Below, one piece after another: positions 36,022 through 45,263 of a DNA stretch of 64,000 bases. This DNA is from Lenzites betulinus (lineage: Eukaryota; Basidiomycota; Agaricomycetes; Polyporales; Polyporaceae). Within the stretch, counting starts at the first letter, position 1, and every line of letters starts with the position of its first letter. The stretch lies in NCBI GenBank assembly GCA_022264855.1, contig JABYQU010000066.1, positions 104,579 to 168,578 of the forward strand. Reading direction: 5' to 3'. Position numbers and translations under genes: made by a program. The notes under the pieces are model-generated. The model was not told the DNA's origin, did not search any database, and saw only the letters and a list, made by a program, of their open reading frames with translations.

Positions 36022-36377
36022 ATGTCCGATAAATCCGTGCCGGCCGCGACCACCGCCCCAAATGTGCAGGGTTCCCCCCCTGCTGCCGACAGCAAGGCTG
36101 GAGGGAATCAGTCTTCCAATGACGATGGTGGGTCCTCGGAGATATAGGCCCATGTGGAGCCGTCGCTGACGACCGTCCTGTTTGAGCAGCGAAGTCCGTT
36201 ATGAGCGACACGAGCACCCTAGCCGAGGGGAAGAAGACCGCCTCCTCTTCTCCGAAGGCGAAGAATGCCTCGGCCACCAAGGGCAATACGCAGCTGGACT
36301 CCGCTACGGCCTTCGCGAAGGAGGCCAAGAAGCAAGGGTGGGCTGCGCCCACCGCTACTCGTCCCACCTTCGGGTGA
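36022..36377 (+). CDS. Small Ser/Lys/Ala-rich hypothetical protein
   Basis: Two exons (36022-36127 and 36190-36377, GT-AG intron of 62 nt) give 97 aa. The product is low-complexity: MSDKSVPAATTAPN, then SDTSTLAEGKKTASSSPKAK, ending AKKQGWAAPTATRPTFG. It has no domain, membrane span or signal peptide. Support is the clean in-frame splice, a TATA-like box about 85 bp upstream and the conserved-looking aromatic C-terminal end. It could be a basidiomycete-specific small disordered protein or a chance reading. I do not recognise it. Confidence 0.45.
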
Positions 36378-39300
36378 TGATCTCCGGCCATGTGCGATAT
36401 TGGTGCGTTGCAGGCTTCTGCTATTGAGGAGAATCTTGTCTGATTAGATGTCGCGCGAACGTAGGATAACACCTTGGAGGGGATATTATTGCGTTCTATG
36501 ATCCTACAACAGGACTAAAATGAAGTTGTCAGTAACGGCTCCTTCATTATTTCATATTTAGCCGACCTTGTCACCGCACCTGTCGCGTCAACATACCGTC
36601 ACACAACCATTTACCATCGCACCTGTGTGTCCCCAATCCGCAATAACGCCACACCACCGCCACACCGCCGCGGGGCACACCACTGTCACCAGAGCACAGC
36701 GCGCCCCTTCCCACCGAACGCTCGACGCGGCTTCTCCCTGTCGTGCCAGCTGCAACGAGGCCGGACACACAACTCGCGGGAGCCAGTAACGTGCCAGCAA
36801 CCTCCGTTGCCGTGAGATCGACCGCATGGCGCATGCGAGGCTGATCTGCGGTGAGTCCCGCGCGGTGGCGTCATGGGAGGCGTGCGCGATATAGCCTATA
36901 GCCCTTCGAAGCTTCACGTCGCTCGCTGGCTCGGCGTCTTGCAGATGAAGGCCGCTATAAGATGCTGGACGGGTGCATAGCACGGTGATATTCAACGCTT
37001 TGAGGTGAAGTCTGAACCTTGCGAGCGTTCGCCGCCGCTCTAAATAATCTGATTGGCCGGCGTTCCTGCAAGTGCTCGTCAGCGGTTTTAAGCAGGCTCG
37101 GCGTTTCGCGCAAGAAGCCACATGCCATCGATCCCTCGCCGGTGCAGGTCGGCCACGATTCGGCCCAGCCAAGAACGCCGCGACGCGACGGCAGCCTGTT
37201 CGTGATGCCTTCTCGAGTCCGAGTCGGACTGTCGGAGTCCCGCCAAGGAGCCCCCCCTTGCAACCCATGACGCACGCGCCCGAGATCGATAACCTGGGAC
37301 CGCGATCGTGTCAATTCCACCCGCGATTTCCCATGGCCACTCGCGCGCATCTGCATCATCGTGCACCGGATGGACGCGCCTGTGCAGGCCTCGACCCGCA
37401 GAACGTGTTGCACGTCGCCATATCGCCATATGCATACGCTGGGCTTCGCACCGGGCAGTACCTGGCGGCTCTACGTCAGCCTCCCGGATCCGACGAGCGA
37501 GTCCCGGGGCGCCGGGGCGCACCCACGGCCTCATAGCTATAGGCTCACAGGCCCGCAGCCGTGTTCAGGCTGAAGTTGCGATGCTGCTTCATGATGCTCA
37601 TTGCCGCATTCATTGCGCGTGTGGGACGCGCGGAGGGCTCGGGAGTCGGAGGGTGAAGCGGACCGCGCCGGACTCGGACTCGGACTCTGACTGGCACGTG
37701 AGTGGACGCGGGGCACACGCGCGCGGCCTTCGTCGGACATGGCGGGCACGCGCCCTCCTATGGTATAGCACTTACCACTGCCAGTCCGAGGCGTAGGGCA
37801 GGCTCGGAGCTCCGCGCGATGCAGCGGGCAGTTGCGTGCGGCGGTTCTGTACGTCTACGAACGACGCGCAAGGCGATTGGCGGGCTGAGTGCGGATTCGA
37901 GTCCGACTCCTTACCTGCAAATTTCCGTGTTAGACATCGAAAGGTTCGCCACCGGTTTTCCGAGTCGAGACCCACACACGAATGTTCTTCGCAAAGCATT
38001 ATGCAAACTTCCCCCGCCAATTGTAATGCTTGCGTCGGCCGGTATGGTATGACATGTCGGACGTACGTGGGCGACGGAAAGCATTGGCGGGCCAGGCAGG
38101 TTCCCCCGGCGCGAAAACATATCAGCTCGATCAGCCAGCCCATCAACCAATGACAGCCCCCGCCCGCGATAGGCCCGCCACACCCACGGGATCGCTAGAA
38201 CGTTCGCACCTTCCACCGTTCCACCGAAGCGCGAGCTTATGCACCGCGTCCAGCGCACTGAATGGCCCGCGCAGACGATCGAAGCGCTCCCAGATCTAGA
38301 GTGCCCCGGCTCGCTCGCGGCCAGGACGCGAACGCGAGTACAACGGGCGGTGGGGCTGTTACGTCTGTCAGCTGGCGTCGTGGCGTTAGCGGCGCTCCAC
38401 TGGACGGCGAGTGCAGACAGGGGACAAGAAGGCAACTTTCCGATTCTGAATCGACTAACGCTCCCGCAACAAGTAAGTTCGCGTGTTTACTACGAGAAGT
38501 GGTACCTACTGGTACTGCACCCGCCGAGCCAGATGGTTCTCCAGAGCTTCCAGCTGCAACACCACAATGACTGTAAAGCCATGTCATGTTAATATGCAAG
38601 CCGTCCCGCAATGGACGCACTACGATACCAACGCTCAATTGCGCCCCAATGAACACAAAGTTCAAACACATCAGCACCTCGGCCACCACCAGATCAAGCA
38701 CCTCTTGAATGCGCCGTAGGCCCGTCTCAGTCACGTAACACCGTCCAACAAAGTTCATACGCCGCGGTCCAGACCCGCTCAGCCAATCAGCGTCGCCGCG
38801 CGCTCCACAGCGCGAGAACGCCCGCCAGGGGCGACTCTATATGTGCCCGTGCGCACGCCCTGCCACCGTGCACCCACTCGCATAGGCGCAGAAATTCGCC
38901 AGCGCGCGAAGTAGCGGCTGCACGTCCGCGGCGCACCAGCAGCGTTCTCCAAGGCGACCGAGCCGCCACGGGCGCAGCGCTGTGTCCCGTGCATGCACTT
39001 GCGGACGGACGCAGGACCGCGAAACTTAAAGTTAGAAGCACCGAGTCGCGAAGACGCAGCGGGTGGTGCCTAGGGACGGGCGAGCGTTGGCCCGGAATAC
39101 AGTCGACCGCCTCACGCGCGGGAGGGACCTCAGGACGTGTGTCGCGCGCCCGGGCCCAGAGCGGGTGAGGCGCACGCAGGCCTCGCGATCGTCCTCGGAA
39201 CGCGATCTTGTGAGCGCTCGCCGCGAAGCCGCTGCAGCAGGGGCAGCAGCACACTCCCGCATACGCCTGTCACCTACGAGCCACTTCACTCCTGAGCACG

Positions 39301-39609
39301 CCGGCGACGCGCCATACAAACGCTGCGGCCGTCTTCGCTCGGCCGGCGGGGACGCAGCTGCCAAACGGGTTGCGCCCACGGCACACGCGACACGTACAAA
39401 ACGCCTCCTCGGCCGGCCTGGATGTGTCCAGCTGCGTTCGCGGCGCGCCGGAAGCTGCACCAACAACCCCCGATCGTATTCACGCTCCCCAACCAGCCTG
39501 CCGCGCACCTGCCCTGCAGGCGGTGCGCACACGCCCGGCACCTCGACGAGCCAATGCGCCGCGTCCGCGCAGGCACCTCTGCCCCGGCACGGCGGCACTG
39601 CTGCAGAAG
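36378..39609. other. 3.2 kb GC-rich stretch with no identifiable gene
   Basis: Open frames up to about 230 codons exist on both strands but show no domain, no consistent splice pattern and arginine/alanine/proline bias typical of shadow frames in GC-rich DNA. CACC/CCGCC-rich sequence occupies 36570-36700. A short GGACTCGGACTCGGACTCTG run lies near 37668. No tRNA or transposon terminus was seen. It could be non-coding RNA, a regulatory region or decayed sequence. Confidence 0.4.
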
Positions 39610-40729
39610 CTACCGGCGCGCACCCGACCCCTGGCCGCGGCCGCCCGCGTCCTCCTCCCCTCCCGGGCCCCCTGGGGCGGCAACTGTGTGCGCACGGCCC
39701 GCGTCAGCATGCACTCGTCCGGAAGTGGCAGGGGGTGGATCGTGACACGTACTGAGTGCAACGAGCCCGATCGCGATGTACATCCAGTACTTTTCGAGGA
39801 AGGACTTCTCCTTGGGCGCCTGGACGGGCTTGCCCTCCGCGGTCACGGGGGGCGGTACACGGAGCTGCGGGCTGCGAGCGGCGGGACGGGGGCGCGGAGA
39901 GATGATCAGCTTCGCACATCATCGCAATCACGGCATGGGGAACGCGCGGCGCACGCGGGCGCAGGCTTCGCGCGAGAGCAGACGGCCGGAACGGGCAGGG
40001 CGGGAGAGGGCACGTACAGCGGCGGGAAGCTCGGGGATCGCAGGACGACGGTCGTGTTGGCGATGGGCCCGAGCTCGGCGGGGCTCGACTGGGCGCCGGG
40101 CTTGCGCGACTTCTTCGGGCAGGCGCCGTTGTGCGGAATGGGCCCGACGAAGTAGTCGAGGCTGAACGGGGTGCCGTTCTGGTCGAGGTGGAGTGTGAAC
40201 GACTCTGCGGTGCTGTAAGGCAGGTGGCACTGGGCGGGGCGAGAGGACGGAGCGGTCAGTATCTGAGATTGATGGAGGCAGCATGATGGACGACATGGCA
40301 GACACAAGGTGGGGTGGTGGGGAAGCGCGGGGTGCGGGCGGAAGAAGGGCGGGGAGGTGGGGGTGTCTGGAGCGCAGGAAGCGAGGCGGGGAGGACCGAG
40401 AATGGGAATGGGCTTACAGCGAGGACGGAAGAGGAAGCCCAGTGGGCCTGCTCTGAGTCGCCTGGATGGTCTAGCGCGACCTGGTATAATGCATCCTTGA
40501 GGCCCTCGGCCGCAGCGGTGAATTGCAGGAAATCATCAGCCAAAGTCTCGGAGGGGACGAGGCGCGCTTGGGCGGTGGGTCCAGAGCCAGTCAGCTGGAC
40601 GGTGGCGCGGTCGGAGAAGGGAGCAGCGGGAAGGGAGGGATGGAAGAGTCTGTGCTTGAGACGGAGCTCGTCTGGGGCGGCACGGACGAGGAGGAGCAGC
40701 TGGGCGAGGAGGAGGAGGCGGAGGAACAT
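39610..40729 (-). CDS. EMC10: ER membrane protein complex subunit 10
   Basis: The signal peptide MFLRLLLLAQLLLLVRAAPD is followed by RLKHRLFHPSLP and FLQFTAAAEGLKDALYQVAL (exon 1, 40729-40418). The next exon starts at 40229 and encodes CHLPYSTAESFTLHLDQNGT, FSLDYFVGPIPHNGACP and IANTTVVLRSPSFPPLY. The next has QLRVPPPVTAEGKPVQAPK and EKSFLEKYWMYIAIGLVAL, a single membrane span. The last exon encodes the short Gly/Glu-rich tail ending GSGARR (stop 39610-39612). This order is diagnostic of EMC10, a lumenal beta-sandwich with one C-terminal TM in the EMC insertase. Four exons in all. Confidence 0.88.
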
Positions 40730-41281
40730 GGCTGCAGCAAGTCACAGCGAATCAGCGCGGGCCAGGACAGGACGCGCGACAGGCGCCCGCGGGGATACGC
40801 GATTGGGCAGGGGCGGGATCGAGAGAAGGCCAGGAATAGAGAGGCGATGTCGTCACGGTGGGAGGACGCTCACGCGGGCTGCGTGTTCATGTTCCTTGCG
40901 TCTCTCCGCCAGCCCAGCACCGCGATCGATGTCGCGCCCGGTACGTCCGTGTCGCTCTGCAGCTCCCCTGCTCGCCCCGGCTCACCGCGCATTCGCAGAC
41001 AGGGCGACGTCTGCTACGCCGCGGCCGAAGCAGCGGGCACGCCAGCCAATCACCGCTCGCATCCGGCAGTGATTGGCCAATGGGAGCGCGGCCTGCGATT
41101 GGCTCGCAGGGCATGGTCTGGATCGCTATTGGTCTGGACATCGCTCAAGCTCCCGTGCGGTTGTTCTCGAGACAGTCGAGACTCGTCCTCCCTCCCATAA
41201 AATGCCCGTCTGCCAGCCCCCGACCGCCCTTCCTTCCCCACTATCCAGCCCCCTCACTTCTCCCCCGCCCCGCAACCTACC
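40730..41281. promoter_or_regulatory. Divergent promoter with CCAAT-box cluster
   Basis: Five CCAAT/ATTGG pentamers fall within 87 bp: 41046-41050, 41072-41076, 41077-41081 (together a palindromic ATTGGCCAAT), 41098-41102 and 41128-41132. A CATAAAATG TATA-like sequence lies near 41198, 80 bp before the downstream ATG. CCAAT boxes are bound by the HAP/NF-Y complex. Confidence 0.6.
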
Positions 41282-41845
41282 ATGAAGTACCGCTCCCCCT
41301 CTCCCGACAACGGCCTCCCCACCCCTCCTCAGTCCCCCACCTGTCGTCAGCTAGCTCACCCTGCTGCGGTCCTACTCGACTCGCTCGAGCACTTCTACCA
41401 GCAAGAGCGGTACTGGGCACACCACACCCGCGCAGCCCTCGAACTAGCGCTCACCAAGGGCGTCGACGCTCCCCCTCCGCTCGATGCACCCTCCCCCTCC
41501 TCGTCCACCCAGTCCGCACTCTCCCCCGCGTCGTCCACATCATCAGACGCTACCGCCGTCGACGACTCCCCCATCGTCAAGATGGAGACCGACGCCACCC
41601 TCCCACCATCGCCCTCTCGCGCCTCCGCCACCCGCTGGATGCGGCGGAAGAACATGATGCGTCTTAAGCTCGACGGCGTCGCCCTCCACCAGCGCAAGCG
41701 GCGGCCAACGCGCGCACCCCCAACCGAGCCCGCCGCCCGCATCCTCGAGATGTTCTCCGAGCTCATGGACGCGCGCATGGAGAGCTGCCAGAGGGTGCAG
41801 CGCCTGGTCCACAGCACGCACCACGAAGACCTGTACATGCGCTAG
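41282..41845 (+). CDS. Hypothetical protein, 187 aa, basic C-terminal half
   Basis: This single-exon gene sits under a promoter with a TATA-like box and CCAAT cluster. The product begins MKYRSPSPDNGLPTPPQSPT and has a helical block AVLLDSLEHFYQQERYWAHH. A Ser/Pro-rich spacer follows, then a basic stretch MRRKNMMRLKLDGVALHQRK and a helical end ILEMFSELMDARMESCQRVQ. I recognise no domain. The early SPxP/TPPxSP motifs look like proline-directed phosphorylation sites, and the basic segment could be a nuclear localisation signal. Directly after the stop there is a GTATGT...CCCCGGCAG pair (41857-41920) that looks like a 3' UTR intron. Confidence 0.6.
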   Translation: MKYRSPSPDNGLPTPPQSPTCRQLAHPAAVLLDSLEHFYQQERYWAHHTRAALELALTKGVDAPPPLDAPSPSSSTQSALSPASSTSSDATAVDDSPIVKMETDATLPPSPSRASATRWMRRKNMMRLKLDGVALHQRKRRPTRAPPTEPAARILEMFSELMDARMESCQRVQRLVHSTHHEDLYMR

Positions 41846-42615
41846 CCTGCCGCCAGGTATGTCCCTGGCCTCAGGCCCGCTGCACGACGGCCGTGATGCT
41901 GACTACACGCTCCCCGGCAGGCGGTCGCACATGTGGAGCCGGACCTATACCCCGTCGACGTCTCGGTCGAGCGCGACCCGCCTCGACTGTCGCGCAGCGC
42001 GCCCGTCCGCTCCGTCCACCACTCAGGCTCGCAGGGGTCGCGGAGCGCCCGAGAGCACTCCGGGCCCTCCCCGCGAGCGAGGTTGCGAGGTTGCTGATTT
42101 ATGGATGTCATCTATGGTGTCGAACCAGCCCGCCATCGAGGCGAGGCGTCGGGGATAGATGGGCGTAGTGGCGGTCGCGTTCTATCCGTTGCTTGTATCG
42201 CAGTCCCATGCAGTGCATATATGATTAGTGACTTCGAAGATGATTGATACCCCCTGCCGACGTCTGAGCAACAGCTTGCGGAATGTATTGTTGGGCGCTG
42301 GAGATGCCCCGAAGGGAGATGTGTGAACAGGTACGTAGGAGGACATCTGAGTCCAGTGTTTCAGCAGACGTTCTAGGCTCTGGCCAATGGGAGGGCGTAG
42401 AACGTCTATATAGATAAACACCACGGGGAGACGCGATTGGCCAATCGGGGACGTCGGGAGGCCCGATATGGAGGGCAGTCGTAAGTCATCTCGGCGCCTG
42501 TCGGACTGTACTGCAACGAGCTGCGCTCTCCACACCGGCGCCGTCTCGCAGCCTACCTCTCCCGCTCATCCCTCTCACTAATTCACCCCCTCGCTCTCTT
42601 TTTTATTCTTCTCTT
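41846..42615. promoter_or_regulatory. Intergenic with CCAAT boxes and TATA element upstream of the NDFIP-like gene
   Basis: CCAAT elements occur at 42384-42388 and as a second ATTGGCCAAT palindrome at 42436-42445, with TCTATATAGATA at about 42405. The stretch just before the ATG at 42616 is pyrimidine-rich. No gene is seen. Confidence 0.5.
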
Positions 42616-44261
42616 ATGTCTGCCCGGTATGCCCCCCTCCCAAATCCACACACGGACCCGCACGCGATCAACGAGATGGAGGCTGCGTTCGACGATTCGG
42701 ACGACGACGACGACGACAACCGCCATCCGCTGATGTCCCGCAACGGCTACCAGGCCCTCTCCAACGCCGAGCCAGAGCCTGCACACGACTTCCATCTTGC
42801 CGGCGACCGTGGTCCCACAGCGCCCGTGCCGGGGACATACGATTTTGAGAATGTGGACTTTGACTACATCCGGCCTCCACCAGGTTCCCCTCCTGGGCCT
42901 TCTGCGCGCGCGCTCCCCAATGAGTTTGGCAACTCCAATGGTCTTGTGCCCGCTTTCCCCCCAGCCAGGACGGACGCAACAACGTCGTCGTCGTCTCCCC
43001 GCACGGGGTGGTTCAGGCGCACAGCACAGGCCTACTTGCCCAGCCACTATGTCGCCCGGTTAGGCTTGACAGACGGGCGGCCGCAGGGCCCCGTGGGCAG
43101 CGGCACCAACAACGACGGGGTATTCGCGAATGTCACCGCGAAGCCGTCGCGCGGCATCCGGGTGCAGGACGGTGCGTGTGCAATTAGCTTTGATAGGCCC
43201 CCAGAAGGCACGAATGCTGATTCGGGCCCTGGCGTCGTGCCGCGTGTGCTCCGTGCCCGCAGGCGACGAGGTGATGATCGTGCCCGAGGAGGTGCAGAAG
43301 GAGGTCCCGCCGTCGTACGCCCAGGCGCAGGCGGACGCGGTGCCGCCGTACTGGGAGACGACGATCCACGCGCCGTCCGCGGCGAACACGCCCGGGGACG
43401 TCATCATCGACTCGCTGCCCACCGGCAGCCTCTTCTCCTTCCTCTGGAACCTGCTCGTCTCGATCTCGTTCCAGTTCGTCGGCTTCCTGCTCACGTACCT
43501 GCTGCACACGACGCACGCCGCGAAGCTCGGCTCGCGCGCGGGCCTCGGCATCACGCTCATCCAGTATGGGTTTGCGCTGCGCGGGCGGGAGAACTACCCG
43601 ACGGACCAGGACGTGTGGGGCGGCTGGAAGCCGGACGAGCCCCGCCCGACGTTCGCGACCGCCGCGGAGGCGGAGGCGTACTACAACAACCTAAACCTCA
43701 CCGCGACAACACCTACCCCCACCACAGACCCCACACCCGACCCGTTTGCAACCAACGACGCTACCACCGAGTGGATCTCGTTCCTGCTCATGACCATCGG
43801 TAAGTCACCCTTGTGCTGTCCCTCGCGCCTTAGCGCCCATTACTGACCCCCGTCCCGCAGGGTGGTTCATCCTGCTCACCTCCGTGCTCGGCTTCTGGCG
43901 CGTGAAGCGCTGGGAGCGCGGCATCCTCGCCTCGCAGCAAGAAGAGGTGCCCGCGGCCGCGACGCCCGAGGCGCAGGCGCGCTCCGCCGCGATCGTGCAC
44001 TCGATCGAGCGCGCGTTCGGGCTGCACGGGCTCGCGGACGGCTCGCTGCTGCGCGCGGGCTTCGGGTTCGCGCGCGAGGCGGGCGCGGACGCGGGCGAGG
44101 GCGGCGGCGACGTGGACGACGACGTCGACGACGGGCGCACGCGCAATGCGTATGTCATCCCGCTCGACCCGGCGGATCCGGAGCGGAATGAGCGGCTGGC
44201 GAGGGCGTATGCGGACGAGGCGCGGTTGCACCAGGATTTGCGCTCGGCGGGGCTGCTATGA
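42616..44261 (+). CDS. NDFIP/Bsd2-type PY-motif membrane adaptor of Nedd4/Rsp5 ligase
   Basis: The cytosolic N-terminus of about 185 residues has acidic DDSDDDDDDN, is Pro-rich, and is followed across an intron by EVQKEVPPSYAQAQ with a PPSY motif for WW-domain binding. Three hydrophobic spans are visible: FSFLWNLLVSISFQFVGFLL, LGITLIQYGFALRG, and WISFLLMTIG joined across an intron to WFILLTSVLGFW. The LVSISFQFVGFLLTYLLHTT segment is characteristic of NDFIP1/2 and yeast Bsd2. Family role: recruits Rsp5-type ubiquitin ligases to Golgi/endosomal membrane proteins such as metal transporters. The C-terminal cytosolic tail is Ala/Asp-rich and ends QDLRSAGLL. Three exons. Confidence 0.85.
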
Positions 44262-44786
44262 ACGGCCAGTGCGCAAGGGAGAGGGACTCGAGAGGGAGGC
44301 TTGCAGCCCGGGAGTGCTATTCACATCAACTCATCTTTATTGCGTCTTGGAGTCCGGACATGGCTTGGTTCTCGCTGGCTTGGCTTTGGCTTGGATATAA
44401 CCGCGGGCGCGTGCGTGCTGCATACTACTACTACTATCGTCGAGCCTGTGTCGTGGCCGGCTGCATTTTTTGTCGTTCTTTGTAATATACGTGGTTCGGT
44501 GTACCAGACTACTTCGCGATGCATTTTGGGCGTCGTTAAGTCCTTTGGAGTTGCCCGACGCAACTGGCCATGGGTTCAAGCTTCAAGGCTATGTATGGAG
44601 CTTCCTGTTGAGCGTTGGACGTTTGAACGTTGAGGACGCCCTATGTGTGTCCGGATGTTACGGGCACGTCCCGCTCGAAATTACACGAAGCTCTCCAGAT
44701 GCTTTGAATGCTCCGTGCATTGCAAGGTAGTACTAAGCAAGTACATCAGTACCGTAAGTACACCGGCGGTGACGCGGGCTAAAAAG
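44262..44786. other. Intergenic, no gene seen
   Basis: This 525 bp lies between the NDFIP-like stop and the tRNA gene and has only shadow ORFs. Confidence 0.35.
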
Positions 44787-44869
44787 CTCTCTGTCGGGGA
44801 GTCGAACCCCGCTTTCGCGCGGTCAGTACGAATGACAAGCGCGTGTACTAACCGATATACTAACAGAGA
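44787..44869 (-). tRNA. tRNA-Asp (GTC) with short intron
   Basis: Read on the minus strand, the acceptor arms TCTCTGT / ACAGAGA pair fully with discriminator G at 44787. The T arm CGGGG-TTCGACT-CCCCG, a D arm with GGTTAG and an anticodon stem CGCGC/GCGCG are all present. The anticodon loop reads TTGTCA, giving anticodon GTC (Asp). Between A37 and the 3' half of the anticodon arm there is an extra segment of about 11 nt (TTCGTACTGAC), the canonical position for a nuclear tRNA intron. The gene is 83 nt, leaving 72 nt mature. Confidence 0.93.
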
Positions 44870-45263
44870 CTGGCTATACTGGCAAACAGCCAATCTCTAT
44901 CGGAGACGCGAATCGCTTGTCTCAGGCGGGGTGCTATCGCCCCAGAGCCATGACCTCACCCTCTCGTCCGCACCGTCAAGTACTTCAAGATCTAAGTGCT
45001 TCTCGCCGTGGGCGACGCTACTTTCTCTAGTGGCCCGGGCTCTATGCGCGCAGCCTGGTGAAGCCTCCTGAAACTGGTGCCCCTCAAGATCTCAAACCTC
45101 CAGCTTGCCAGGGAAAGGCGATACCCACAGCTAGTACTGCACCCAACTACACGACCTTCACGATCCTTACGACCTGCTTGCTCAACTGTTGTATATCTAT
45201 ATGCTCTCTTGGACGTCTGTTGTGAAGTCGGAATTTTGAAACGCGACAGTCTTTTCTGTGGAT
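44870..45263. other. Intergenic upstream of the TMEM184-like gene
   Basis: This 394 bp has no convincing gene. It includes the tRNA 5' flank and the promoter of the next gene. Confidence 0.35.

Noticed and set aside
36588..37268. 226-codon minus-strand ORF
   Set aside because: The translation has no domain-like pattern, is Arg/Ala/Cys-rich as expected for a random frame in GC-rich DNA, and overlaps similarly long ORFs in other frames.
39063..40155. Long plus-strand ORFs (230 and 261 codons) over EMC10
   Set aside because: They are shadows of, or lie 3' to, the clear EMC10 exons on the minus strand, and their sequence is low-complexity Arg/Pro/Ala.
42616..43803. 395-codon continuous ORF reading through the NDFIP-like intron
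   Set aside because: After residue about 185 it leaves the conserved frame and turns into Arg/Gly-rich sequence. Splicing at 43171 joins the real second exon.
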